Origin: Phoronis australis
Lineage: Eukaryota; Phoronida; Phoronidae
Assembly: GCA_002633005.1 (NCBI GenBank)
Contig: NMRA01000026.1
Span: forward strand, 1,120,860-1,184,859
Direction: 5' to 3'
Length of the DNA stretch: 64,000 bases
Positions 12,116 to 24,225 of this stretch are shown here, one piece after another. The notes below the pieces were generated by a model, which was given only the letters and a program-made list of their open reading frames with translations, had not been told where the DNA came from and did not search any database. Position 1 is the stretch's first letter. Each line of letters begins with the position of its first letter. A program made the position numbers and the translations under genes.

Positions 12116-13448
12116 TCAAAAGGAATGCTTACTAAGGACAAAAATTCACCTGCTTCCTTCAACAAAATTTTTCTTCCAGCTTCATCTAGCGTTTTTACCT
12201 TCAACACAAGAGAACAATTTAGTACCGCCCTCTGGTGCTATAAATGTGTTGAGAATGGTATTAATCGCAAATAATCGCAATGTGTCCCATGTAAATGCAT
12301 TCACGTTCAAAGATCATGTTCAGTCTGAAATGTGAGCCAGTCGGCATGGGCTGATGAGGTTATGTGGGTACAATTAATCTTGAAATCAAAAAATGATAAT
12401 AACACTTCATGACATACCGCGTAAGTCCTCATGTGTGGAATGTCTTTTCAATGATGGTTTTCATTTTTTCCATTGGGTTAAAACTACTCATTTTCAGGTC
12501 CATTAGCTCAAGATGGATTGTGAAGTTAGCACAATGACAAAAAAAACTCAGCTATTGTATACGCAGGCACTGTCGAGAGGTGTGGATGTTTGATAACACA
12601 TAAATAGATACTGTTTTGACAACAATCTTGATCGACAGCCAGTGCAGCTTAACATAGCTATGGTGTACCCCCAAGGGAAACGGAAACGCAGCGGGGGATG
12701 TTAATCAAACAGATACAGCGCATCGATCTCACGAAATCATATAATCTGATTACAAGATTCGAGTGTATTGTACAAAGTCATTGAAAGCTGACGTTGTGTT
12801 GCAACACTTGCGAGCCTAGTGACCAACAGAAAACAATCTTGTTTGTTAGAATACAGCTAATTGTTGCATGGCAAGGTGGGTGGTCCAGACACAATTTGAG
12901 TTAAAACACATTTTACACACTACTAATTTCCCTGCATTACTATCATGATATAACTAGACTTTAGTCTTTGAGATAGCTTTCAAATTTACGCGTTTAATAC
13001 TCTGCCAACCATTGCGTTAGTTAGATATTGTCAACCATTACGTTAGCTATAGATTTTTCTAAACACTTGTAAATATAATTTGGAAAAATATTAGCAAAAT
13101 TTTGATTGTGTCGAACTTTAATGGGGAAATCAGACTAACCCAATGATGGTCCATAAACTTACCTACCAAACGAAAATATTGTCTAAAATATGTTGACTAA
13201 GCGATTGCTATTGGTCAGTCGTTTTCTTTTTCTTTTTTTAAATAATCTGAAGTCCTATAAATGACCAGTACCTGACATGGTGACCAGTACAGTAGCTTCA
13301 CTTATTTCTCAGCTGAAATGAGCATCATAAAAATTCTATTCAATAATTTGCATAATCTGTGCTGAATTGCTATGGTAAAACAACACTTCTTTGTTACTAA
13401 ATTTTTCATCATCTACAACTGAGTCAGCCTTCGAAAATTCTAAATTGG
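12116..13448. other. Gene-free stretch between repeats
   Basis: No gene is recognised. A short imperfect direct repeat ('caaccattgcgttagttaga' and 'caaccattacgttagctata') lies near 13007-13052. Confidence 0.4.
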
Positions 13449-13604
13449 CAGTGCTGTAGCTGGGCGTAGACGCCCGTAGGCGCAGCCAACCACTTTTTAG
13501 CATTTGAACGTAGCGCCTACGCACCGTAAGTTACGTTCAGTGTTCAAGGTGACACGGTGGGCTTTGGGCGCCTACCTACCTCTAATTTTACCACTACAGC
13601 ACTG
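13449..13604. mobile_element. hAT-type MITE, 156 bp, with 8-bp target duplication
   Basis: The element begins CAGTGCTGTAG and ends CTACAGCACTG (11-bp perfect TIRs). It is flanked by taaattgg (13441-13448) and taaattga (13605-13612), an 8-bp target duplication with one mismatch. An 8-bp duplication and CA..TG ends are hallmarks of the hAT superfamily. A second copy in inverse orientation is at 51283-51439. Confidence 0.85.
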
Positions 13605-15754
13605 TAAATTGATCATTTCGGTAATCGTTTGTGAGTGAAATACTTGAAGAATCGCCGTAGAGGATGCATAAGCCAAGCAAGACATTCACACGGTTTTCAA
13701 AACGAAAAGGACGTAAAGACTGGCACCCCAGGCCAATTAAAGTCTATACGTACAAACCAATCATTAGCCAAATATTGTTTGCAATCGTCGGTTTTTATGT
13801 TTGCTTCCTGAAATTATTAGCACTTGAACTGAGACGAGGGTTATCATCTTGAAAACCCCAAGTGGAAATGGTTGACTTTCCTCTTGTTTAGATTTCCAGT
13901 TTCAATTTTTGAGAGCTCTAGGCCTATTTTAGTTGAAAGGCTTAGGCGGCTTTATTTGTCCAAAGTTGTCTTTAGGCAAATTTTGAAAAGAAAAAGTGGG
14001 CGTCCAAGAGCTTCGCGATTCACGTGAGAGAGCTAATGACGTGCCACCAGTAAAGTAGATAAATCTCAGCACTTCATTAACGTGTACCTGAAATAATGCG
14101 TAACCGGACTGAAATCTCTTCCTTGTCTTCTATTGTATTCTCATCAATGCGGTTAATGTACAAGGACTATAAGCGCTTTTATTAACGACGTATAATCTTA
14201 AGTAAATTACGATTTGCCGCTTTTGCTGCTAAAAATAACACCATTCAAACATTTCTTAATCACGACTAGTGATCGATCTGTATGGTTTACTGAGGCATTT
14301 ACTTATAAATATCTTTTCGATTTAAAATAATTATTTGGGCTTAGCACCGAATCAACTTACTAGATGCTCTCAGCTCGCTTTCAACTACTGGAATATGGAG
14401 TGGCGTGTTTTCGCCAAAAGTCATGCCCAAATCCCGCAACTTAGACTACGCTGGAGCGCCTGTAAGATAATTATATGAAATTCAAAGTGAAGGCCAATAT
14501 CTCATTATAAACCATAGGAACAAAGCCGAGTAAAGCGATTTCGGTAATAAGCCAAATAACAAAAGCGTAAATACAATGCTTCGTCACCATGGCAACTATT
14601 GGTTCACCATAAGTTTCCTTTTCGAGAGTCGACTGGATTTAGCCGACCACTTGCAATGGAACTTGTTACATGGGCTTCGCTTGTGCTCGGCTGATTCCGT
14701 GTGCTCTGTCAGCAGCCGGCCAGCTCGCGTGTGGCCAGAAACGCAGTCGGTCTATCACCGTTACTATCCGACTTATGGATCGTGTGTGTCTATCTGTTCC
14801 ACTGCCCAGATATTTTTGCAGTGATCAAAAGAAGTGTTAGATAACCAACAAGTAGGCTCCGTAACCACCACTGTGAACAGGGCTCTCCCGGAGCGAAGAA
14901 GTTAAACACATCAATTAGCACTAATAAGTGAAAGCACCGATTTGTGCACAGGTAAAGACACACCTGTGTTTTGTTATTGAAACAAAAGCATGATCTAACC
15001 AGCATTTCATTTGGTCAAAGTGTGAAATGCTCTCCATTATCTTAGCAATACGTGGGGTAAACTGGTCCAGTAAATGAGTATTGTTCCAAGAGGAGACGGT
15101 AGTTGGTCGATAGGAAAGGAATCTTCGAGGAGATATTTATCGCTGCATTTCCTAATAATCGATTATTGGTAATTAATTAGCCAGTTAGTGTAACGTGAGC
15201 GGCCCGATTGAAGACAGGGTTCAGCGGAAGGTGGTTAGGCACACGTATGCCCCCAAAGGCGCTTGACGAAAATCATCAGTTACAAACACATCAAAGCAAA
15301 AACAAACAAATCATTCTCACGCCAACCAAAAGGTTATTTCTCTAAATCCTGGATGAAATGGTGCTTGGATCTTTTTGTCTTGGCCTCAAGCACCTCTGTC
15401 GTGTCAATTTACTGTCGATTTGAGATTGTCGATTTCAGTTTTTATAAACAACGGAGTGAAAATAAAAACCAGTGCTGTCGTGAAAAACGCCTGAAAATGA
15501 ATAAATTCCAACAGCGTTAAATTTTACTGATCTCGGGTAGTCACAGACTTGACGTACTCGATGACGTTAACTCCCGGGCAGTGTTGTTGATGAACCCGGA
15601 CATGCTAATGTTAGTTCCGTGAAGACGATGACAGATCACACAATTAAGATTTCTTAATCTTGGACACTAACTTCATTGAGTAAAAACAGGATGCAAGTCT
15701 GTCCCACAAAGTGCTATTGAACCAGCAGTCTTTAGTTTGGACCACTTTTTCATT

Positions 15755-15870
15755 AAAGGAACACTGTCTGTTCTAGAGCCGCGTCGAGTTCTATTGTTGG
15801 GAAAAACAAATATCCTGAAGTCATTGACTTTGACCAGATGTAGTTTAAACAATAAATGACCGTTGCAGCG
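15755..15870 (+). repeat. Dispersed repeat family B, copy 1
   Basis: Begins near 'aaaggaacactgtctgttctag' and continues with 'tgactttgaccagatgtag'. It aligns by eye with copies near 18595, 27975, 47622 and 63270, which share the order '(ac)act/cagtc-gtttta ... gac-t-tt-nag-c-tga-cagagctataaaa-aa'. This is the most diverged copy. Confidence 0.4.
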
Positions 15871-18594
15871 TTTTTGCAGTTTTATTAGAAATCCCCGACG
15901 TCAGCTTCCTGCATTTGATAGAATTGATTGAAATCGAGGCCAGTGGCCTTAACAGTTAAATATGTTTAAATACTGAGCTATTCGTCACATTGGCTTTTAA
16001 CTCTATATTGCAAAGCGTTGGTCAGCTACCGCTTAGGTCGTTGGTTCTGTTCTGTCGTGGGCTGACGTTAGAAATAGTCAACATTGTCTCCGATAATGTC
16101 CCTGTAAATGGCCTAATAGTGTGGACTATTGGTCCCTAGACAGTGTAGAGGCATACAAAAGTCATACCATCGCGTTTAATAAAAAATTGTTTTTATTCAG
16201 ATAGATGAAAATCGTATGACAGATCACCCGAAGCTGCTGCAGGCGTCAGTGGTTCAGTGAGTATTCGTCGATGTACTGGTACAGAGACCATGAGAACAAT
16301 AGACTTAGCGTTACGTAGGGAAGAAAACCTAAACATTGTTTAACTTAACGAGTAATCCTTTGACTTACACAAGTGAATATCGTGAACCCGAAACCACTCA
16401 CAGGGCGTGAAAGTGCGATCGTGCCTGATGGTGCGGCGTTCGATTCCGTAAACACAGAAAGCTGTCACCAGTAAACAATACGCATCAAAATGGAATTTTT
16501 CATTAACTTTTCACCCTCGTTTCCTTGAAAGCCAGGCTCCAACAACTTGTCAACAGACGGGTTCCAAATGGACGGAGTGGCATTTGTTTCATTCATCATT
16601 TCTTTGTTGAGAATACCAATGATTTATGTTAAAAAAGACATTCCTACACCCTTTGCAACGTAAAAGGGCTTTCAATATATTCCCATCACTTTCATATTTC
16701 TGAAAGACAATGGCATAAGGATAGCTACCAATTTCACAGCCGAGATCTAAACTCAGTCGAACTTGATGGTCATCAAACTGTTTCGGAATAAACAAAGTGT
16801 ATTTCTGGACACAGACAGGCTCAAAACGAAATTTGCAAAACTGAATAAAACGCATGGCCGATTTTCATATTAAACAAAAGTGACATTAGTGCTAAGCCCA
16901 CTCCTTGAGACAGAGTTATTTTCTTACGTTCGTCAGCATCCACGGGGATTTGAAAACATTTAGCATAATCCATAAAACAGAGGTCATTCAAGGTTCGTCG
17001 CATTTGGACCCACACAGTGCAAATTTCACACGCATTCCGTTTCCAGATCTGTTGAATTTTTTGTTTCGAGCGTCGTCAGAAAAGGCGAGCTTGAAATGCG
17101 GCGCGGGGTCGTTACTGGCGCCCTGTTTAATTAGTTGTAAATATTTGGCCTTGTTCGGAAACGTGATTAATACCTGACATTCTACATTGTCAAGCGTTGT
17201 CGAAGGTATATTCAACTGAATGGAAATCGCCTTTTAGTACAACAGATCATGACGCGGTGTTTCATTTTGCTCTGTGTTTGGGTTGAAACAGTCGCGAATG
17301 TAAAATATTTATCTAGAGGAAACAAATTGCTTCTAACATGTTAATACTTTCAAGAACAGAAGGAGTTTTAGAATGCAAGAGCAAGAGACATCAAAGAGAA
17401 CTGAAGCCCACCTAACAGGGACGCCATGCGTTGTTACAGAACACGGAAAAATAAATTCACAGAGAAGTCGTTCTCAGTCATTTTACAACCTCAAACGATG
17501 GAGATAGAAGTGGGCTATTTAGAACCCATCTGGAAACTATTTCGGATAATGGGTATTGCTGGTCGGTACCTCTCAAAAGACGCCATTAGTGCGCGTTCAA
17601 ATTGCTGAATGCTTTCTTAGCAAATATCATAAAATGCTAAGTGAGTGAACATGCTGATTAATGTTCTAATCAATGTGTATTCTAGTCAGATCTGAAATGT
17701 TACATTTTTCCAATCATCGTTCATCCGCCATTTCTTTCATCAAAATCTGTGACGTCAGAGCAGTGCTACCCTAATGAGATGTTTAAAACGCAATTGATTT
17801 TTTTCGAGATACTGTTTCCAGTGATTTAAAGGCTGGTTGCCTGTAGTAGACTGTGGTAGGTGGTTCGTGGAATTGGAATTTGAAGACCGATTTTTTCATT
17901 TTAACCCGCATTTCACCCTGTTTAAATCAGACTAAGAACGAAAATTGAATTAGGCCTTTTATTCTCATGAAATTCACCTGATAATGTTTCTTGTCGAGAT
18001 AGGGTCGCATTTTCGTTACCAACTTGAGTCATACACAATGTGCACATGCGCCATTTTTGAATTCGCAATTTTAGGGTTGACCATCTCCAATAAACTCTGA
18101 AGAGTGAGTCGTTGATGGTGTCGATGTTCTTGTTGGTAAAGGGAATGATGAAATCTTATCACGGTACAGAACTTTATGAGATCTTAGAGTAAAATTCGCA
18201 ATTCCATTTTCGTTTGTTACCCAGCTAAACAGGGTGACATGTACCTTTAATAGTTGTCACAAAGTGCTGAAAGCAATTTTGTGCGACAAAAAGCTCTGCT
18301 CATAAAATTAAGTTCAAACTGACAGATTTTATCAGCACTTGATGCGTATATTTAGTCGCGTATGTTCATGAATAACAAGAATTAGAAAAGTATGTAGATA
18401 TTGATATAAAATCAAAATACCATGCTTGAATTTACAAGTAAAGAAATTGTGTTTATCATTTAAAGATTTCAACTTACTTTTATTTTGCCTCGTATATTTA
18501 TATAACCCCCACTCGCCTCATTCGAGCCTTTTTTCTCTTTGTAATCATTATGGTACACTTAGAAGAATGCTTGGCAATAACTGCGGATAAAAAT

Positions 18595-18725
18595 GGATTA
18601 ACGGGTTTACAGCCGAAAAACGTTTCTGAGGATTATTGTTCAATAAGAAAGACTTCTTGAGGTTATTAGCTTTGACCAGAGCTACAAAATAACATAATCC
18701 GCTGTGTGTTTGTAATTTTATTATG
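18595..18725 (+). repeat. Dispersed repeat family B, copy 2
   Basis: Contains 'gggtttacagccgaaaaacg', then 'gacttcttgaggttattagc', 'tttgaccagagctacaaaat' and 'atccgctgtgtgtttgtaat'. The same order of blocks is seen in the copies at 27975 and 47622. Confidence 0.55.
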
Positions 18726-18797
18726 AATAGACAAGTTTCGCCGTTGTATGCCAGATATTCTTTGATAGATATGCTCTTTGCATTTATCATTTGCAGG

Positions 18798-18841
18798 TGG
18801 CAGAGTGCAAGAGTGTTAACCCGTGATGTGGGTTCGATTCC
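18798..18841 (+). repeat. tRNA-like pol III promoter boxes, probable SINE head
   Basis: TGGCAGAGTGC (18798-18808) fits an A box, and GGTTCGATTCC (18831-18841) is a perfect B box at normal spacing. I could not fold a full cloverleaf with a matched acceptor stem, so this is more likely a tRNA-derived SINE head or tRNA pseudogene than a working tRNA. Confidence 0.45.
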
Positions 18842-21155
18842 GCGTTACCGCTATGACATACAAATGTGTACGTTGGCAGCAAATTTTTACCTTTCTATAC
18901 GCTTTCACCCCAATTGTTTCAGATTTCTCTCCTCTGACGATGACGATTGTTGTGATGAAAAATCCAGGATTAAGTGTATATTGTGTATCCATAAATTTCT
19001 ATCTCCTCTGTGTTAGCTATGGATGACTGGTAGGTGTTGCATTGCGCGCCACAACGTGTTTCTTACCAAGGGTATGAGAGTGCGATGAACGAAGGTTAAG
19101 TTAGAATCCACACAAGTCACTGTAGTGATTAATATACAAATGACAAAAAAAATGTCATTTTAATGAAAATTTGAGCATATTCAGGTTAATAAAGGAACAA
19201 ACTACAACCCATAAAAATGGAAATGTCAACTCCTACTTTTCAGACTCTGTCGCATTCTTGCACTTGATGACCTCAAAATATAGGCAAATTCCTTTACGAG
19301 AAAACATAAAAACGCCTGGCCTTCTGATTCGGTACTAAATGTCACTTAGGTGGGGAAAAGATGTTAAATTAAGTAGGAGTACGGCGTCTGATTGGCGATG
19401 TGGCTCAGTTCTACCTGAGACAGCTTACATTCCGGGAACGTGGATGAAAAATGACCATTTATGATGTATTGGTTAATTTTAGTGCGTTTGCACGCTTGAT
19501 TGTCAGCTTACTATTGAAGCAGTGCTAACGATTTGATTGAAGAGTTTCACGAAACAGACGATACGTTTTTTGAGATTACCCAGGCACGTGACTCTGAAAT
19601 GTTAGTCATTTCACGTAATAACAGGTGTAGCGTTTTAGCATTGGGATGTCTTTTCAAGGTAGTTGCAATTGTTTAAGTTTGTTTTGCAATGTAATTGGTG
19701 TTATGCGGTATTTTCTAATGATTGAAAAATGAGGTAAAATGCAATTGAGTTTTGAGCAGATTTCAGATTTGACGAGAAAACGTTTTGGCAATGTCAAAAA
19801 TCTCTTTTTGTTGAAGATATTGCGTTCTGAGTGCAACTCGAAGCAAAGCCTGAACCGCGATTAGTTGTGATCTGGACATTTGCAGAAAACGAGACTCAAA
19901 TGGAATAGCAGTTTATTTGAGGGTCTGACAATCAACATTTCGAAGTATAAAAGGAGATCAATTTTCAAGCGGGCGTTTATAGATGTCATTGCGCGCAGTT
20001 AAAGGTGTATTATTTAATTGAATCCTTGTTATCTAGAGCGCCGAGGTACAAGGCCATCGACGTGACTTCAGTCCGATTTCTGACCTGAACGTGTTCAAAG
20101 TATTTTAGACTCTTTTATCACTTCGGAAGAGAGTTTATAACGTCGTGTAAACAAATGTCGTGGTAACAATAACTTGTTCTTTAAGGTGGACGTCTATTGT
20201 TGTCCGTTATGTTAGACTTGTCAAAATATAAATATAGAAAGGAATTCCACAAAGACTGTTGCTTTCGTTACAGTGGCTTTAAATTCTTTATGTATATTGT
20301 ATATAGCCATAAACGAAACAAACTAGAGTTTTATTGGTTAAAAACTTACCTCCGTCTTTCACTCGCAAGCGGAACGCATTGCTAAAAATCACAATTTTTA
20401 AGCCACACCATCAAGACAGTGTAAGAACAATATGTGTGTTGACGTAAGTCGCTCTGTTTGCTTTGACTAACGGCTGATATATTTCAAGTTTCTAACATTT
20501 CCAATCCATTGTCCAAAACAATTAAACAAGTGCCGTAAATGAGTGACAATAAAAAATATGCGAATAATAGAAATATTTGATTGCTTTAGTGGCAAATTAC
20601 AAATGATAGGGAAGCACTTAAGAGGTTGAATGTAGATAGAGTACGCCTTATTCAAATCTAATATTATTTTAAGACATATGATAGTACTAGATATTTGCAA
20701 GAGTAATTATACAATAGGCGAGGGGCTGAACTGGAAGACAAATAAACGCGCGCCGACCTCCACGGTTGATGTTTTTGTTGGATAATATTTATACAGAGGT
20801 TTCACAGCAAAGACCTTAAATACCTTGGCAGTGGCTCCTCGTCAGTCTTTTCAACGAGTCTTTACAGTGAGCAGAACTCATTGAAAAAGACACACATAAC
20901 AAATATGTTGGTAAACTCGGTCCGCTTGTACTTGAAAATCCGTGTCAGTGACCAATCAAAAACGCGCTAAGGCGACTGAGAAAGTTGCCCATTGTTTTTC
21001 TTGTCTAAGCATTCTATCAATCAATAGGCAGTAAGTGACAAATCGTACGTCCCCCTGTGCGCAAAGACCTGTAGCCAAACGGCCGTCTTCTCGTCTAGAC
21101 AACAAGTCGCTGGCTCGCTCCATACACATGACCGGTCGGAACTCATCGATACGCT

Positions 21156-21187
21156 TATAAAAGCCCATTCATAGCGCACGTCAGTCA
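21156..21187 (+). promoter_or_regulatory. Candidate noggin core promoter (TATA plus initiator)
   Basis: TATAAAAG occupies 21156-21163. The motif TCAGTCAGT at 21181-21189 contains two overlapping initiators (TCAGT). The A of the second, at 21187, lies 31 bp below the first T of the TATA box, the standard spacing. It sits about 1.5 kb upstream of the noggin coding exon on the same strand. The assignment to noggin is inferred. Confidence 0.5.
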
Positions 21188-21551
21188 GTATTCGTGATAC
21201 CTCTTGTACTGTAGTACCGGATGGTAGCATGCCGTGCGCGTAGCATCACAGCGTGTTTGTTCGTCAGTTACAAATTCATGCCGAAGTAGGAATAATGCAA
21301 TCATAGTTTGGCTACAGAAGAGTAATTTTTACGATTTAGCTGCAGTTTCTCGGGATAACATTACACCGAGGAATTTGACTAACTGGACTATTCTCTGTGT
21401 GAATTCGTATTACGTCCCGTTTGCCACACACGATTGGATCTGGGAACCTGGGAACGTAAATATTTGTGGGACGAACTGTTATATGTTTGGACATTTACAC
21501 GTCATCGACAGCATTTCCGTGATTTGATGGCATGCAGATAAGACAACAGTG
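21187..21551 (+). other. Predicted noggin 5' noncoding exon
   Basis: This would run from the initiator at 21187 to a donor-like G|GTATGT at 21551/21552. It would be joined to the acceptor TTATTTCAG| at 22661, with an intron of about 1.1 kb. Two short upstream frames begin with ATG at 21221 (22 codons plus stop) and 21229 (4 codons plus stop), which could dampen translation if the exon is real. The exon is inferred from signals alone. Confidence 0.35.
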
Positions 21552-22678
21552 GTATGTATAGCTTTTCTCTTGTCATGTATTTATAGTTTTGGTTTTAGTT
21601 CGCGGTTGGTTAACTAAAGAAAATTATACAAATCTATGATACAAACACGTATCAATTTCAAGGTTTTACCACTGAGCTTGATTGGCAGGAGTCAAACCAT
21701 GTAAAGCTCAATAACATGGTCCTGTGTGATAATCAGATTATGACTAGCGTACTCGCTTTCCATTTGCACGAACCCATTAAGACATGGAAATGTGTGAATG
21801 TGGATTAGTTCAGAACGAAAAGGCGTCAAGAGAATTTCCATCGCAATTTCCAAGCTGTTAAGTAATTCTGCACTTTGTAACAATTGAATTTTCAACGCAA
21901 AATGTTGCTTTGCACAAGCTTACTCAATGTGGCAGGCCGTCATGGCTTAGATGATACTGAACGTATCCGAACTTTCCCAAGTGATAAGTGACAATGACGT
22001 TAGGTAATAATGACATTTGCCAATAACACATCAACCACAAGCTATTCAAGCATGTCAGATTAACATAGTCTCTTTAGTTCATTTTGTACCTTGTAGCTAA
22101 AGCTAAATTTCCACCTACAAAACTAATTCAACAAAACTTTGCTGCCTACGCGCCAGGTCGGCACTATATGTTGTTTCTTGAACAAAATGTAAGCAACGTC
22201 CTCGTTCCTGTGATCCGCCACAAACACAGGTTAACATTTGCCGTGACAGTCATAAACTTGTTTTATCAATGAATTTAGTGTGTCAACCGCGGCTGACAAC
22301 TGCTCGTGTAAACTGTTCATGGAATTTGCAGAACAATGAGCGCAAACGGACTGACAATAGCAATCTGCACAGTTAGTGACAAAGTTGTGGATTATTTAAT
22401 CTGCCTTCGCGGGCTAAATAGAACGGGAAGCCATAGCAGGCATTCATGTGGATTTGCGCGCCCGGGCTGCCAGAGTTGATTTATGCGATCAAATTTAAAA
22501 GTAATGCTTTCGAATCGCCATGGAGCAGTACGTTACAGTTGTAAGTAACATTTCGCTGACATTCATTTTGATCATTAAATACGAATAATCGCTTAACTTG
22601 TCACGGTTAAGAATGTCATTGGTTCGTTGTCTTTTCGCTGACATGCTTTTTGTTATTTCAGAACTGACAGAGTCGACC

Positions 22679-23428
22679 ATGTGGGTTAAAGAAGCTATTT
22701 TACTGCTTGTAGCTGTTATCAGCCAAGTTGTGCAGTGCGCAGATTTGGGACTTGCATTTGCGAGGAGATCATTACCTGTATACATAAGAAGAAAAATACC
22801 AACGTCGAAATCCATATTTGACTCTCTCCGTCCTTCTGAGGAATTACCGGTGTTTCCCTTAGTAGGCTTATCGGAAAACCAAGACTCGCGACTTGACCCG
22901 TCCGCGAAAGACTTGGATCAAACGACACTTATGAATTTACTTGGAGATAACTATGACCACGAATTCATGTCTGTGGTAAGACCCATTGAAAGTATTACAA
23001 AACCAAACGGTACGTTAAATTATAGATTCAAGAAAGGTATGCGTCCAAAGGGGGAGATGCCAAAAGAAATCAAGAAATTACGATTAAAAAATATCAGACT
23101 ACCCGATGGACCTTCTCTGAAAACAAAATTTGGCAAAAGGACCAGGCAAAAGATCCAGAGGTTCCTCTGGGTCTACAGTTACTGTCCCGTGCGCTACACA
23201 TGGACGGACTTAGGCAAGAGATACTGGCCTCGGTGGATAAAATTGGGTCGATGTGACAATAGCAAGCCGTGCTCTATTCCAGCTGGAATGAAATGTAGCA
23301 AAAAATCGTCAGCTAAAAAAACAATACTTCGGTGGGTTTGTAAGCGAAGTATGAATAAAGTTATCAGAAATTGTAGATGGGCCCCCATGCCAATTTCTAC
23401 GATAACCGAGTGTAAATGCGGCTGCTAG
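22679..23428 (+). CDS. NOG: Noggin, secreted BMP antagonist
   Basis: A 249-residue secreted cystine-knot protein that binds BMP ligands and blocks their receptors. The predicted signal peptide is residues 1-20 (hydrophobic core AILLLVAVISQVV). Next come an N-terminal clip region with the conserved RP dipeptide (51-52), the block KDLDQTTLMNLLGDNYD (77-93) and a basic heparin-binding stretch (about 148-161, KFGKRTRQKIQR). The cystine-knot domain has nine cysteines at 169, 192, 198, 206, 221, 232, 245, 247 and 249, ending ECKCGC. Nine cysteines and a CKCXC end are typical of noggin. The coding region is a single exon, as in vertebrates. The ATG at 22679 is chosen because it follows a splice acceptor (TTATTTCAG at 22653-22661) by 17 nt and starts a good signal peptide; an in-frame ATG at 22613 would fall inside the intron. 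The usual asparagine of the DLNET sequon is replaced (DLDQT); a sequon occurs at N110 instead (NGT). Confidence 0.96.
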   Translation: MWVKEAILLLVAVISQVVQCADLGLAFARRSLPVYIRRKIPTSKSIFDSLRPSEELPVFPLVGLSENQDSRLDPSAKDLDQTTLMNLLGDNYDHEFMSVVRPIESITKPNGTLNYRFKKGMRPKGEMPKEIKKLRLKNIRLPDGPSLKTKFGKRTRQKIQRFLWVYSYCPVRYTWTDLGKRYWPRWIKLGRCDNSKPCSIPAGMKCSKKSSAKKTILRWVCKRSMNKVIRNCRWAPMPISTITECKCGC

Positions 23429-24225
23429 TCTACAATGCAGTGGATTTCGTGAAGAAAAATCTCTGTACCATTAGGTCTCAACCGTTGGCCTTATCTTCAG
23501 CTGAGACGAAGAGTATAGTTAACAGTAAACTGTACGCAGCAGTTGTAAAATGTGTGGATATTCGGGGTACAAATTCGTCTGCCAACCCCAAATTCGCTAG
23601 TCAGGCGTTCTCTGCAAGGTGCCATGTAATGTGTAGGGTTACCCTGGAAACTACAGGAAAAGATAGCTTGAAATGACGGTTCTTACCGACTATGCGCATT
23701 GTCGTAGTGACACTTTTAACAAGCGTTTAGTTACGGACTTGTTGTGGACAAGTTGTGCATTTAAACGTGGTACTGAGAAGGGTGTACTTATACTGTTATC
23801 GCTGAATCAGTTTAAGTACAATTCTTATGCTTTATATGTCTACAAAGACACAGATTAATGAGATTGAGGCTAAGTTCAAGCAATAATTTAGCTTGCGAAG
23901 TGCAAGAACTGGTCGAAACGCTTAACGTTTCTGTCATCAAGTATGAATTGTCGCACGAACATACCTCTGCGAATTTTGGTGTTCATAAACGGCAAACATG
24001 TCAAATTATAATTAAAGTATTTATTGTAAGATATAATTTATTTGACCATATGTGTATTTGCAGAGAAAAGTGCCAAGCCGGGACACATGTTGATGTCTAG
24101 TAATGCGTCCTATATTTAATGTTTTATTCATAAATTATTTCTCTATCAAATGCATTGAACACATGTAAATACAGATTCATAGTTTTGTTATAAGAAATAA
24201 AAGAATAACGTCAACAGTCCTCGTA
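23429..24225 (+). other. NOG: Noggin 3'UTR
   Basis: About 0.8 kb between the TAG and the poly(A) signal. It becomes strongly AT-rich after 24000 and carries ATTTA-type elements (gtatttattg near 24018, attatttc near 24135) that can affect mRNA stability. Small open frames here look random. Confidence 0.6.
24196..24201 (+). terminator. NOG: Poly(A) signal of noggin
   Basis: Canonical AATAAA, 770 bp after the stop codon. It is followed within 40 bp by a T/G-rich stretch (cgtattttgtttatc), as expected for a downstream element. Confidence 0.7.

Larger units (their letters stand above)
13613..21150. other. Gene-free region upstream of noggin
   Basis: No protein-coding exon is recognised in these 7.5 kb. 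Dispersed repeats near 15755 and 18595 and tRNA-like B boxes near 16436 and 18831 are annotated separately. The position directly upstream of noggin makes this a natural place for its cis-regulatory DNA, but that is inferred from position only. Confidence 0.4.

Noticed and set aside
22598-22678. Upstream in-frame extension of the noggin reading frame
   Set aside because: It has an in-frame ATG at 22613, but a splice acceptor (TTATTTCAG) lies at 22653-22661 and the ATG at 22679 starts a clean signal peptide.
22495-22928. Minus-strand open frames opposite noggin
   Set aside because: They are antisense to a well-supported coding exon and resemble no protein family.
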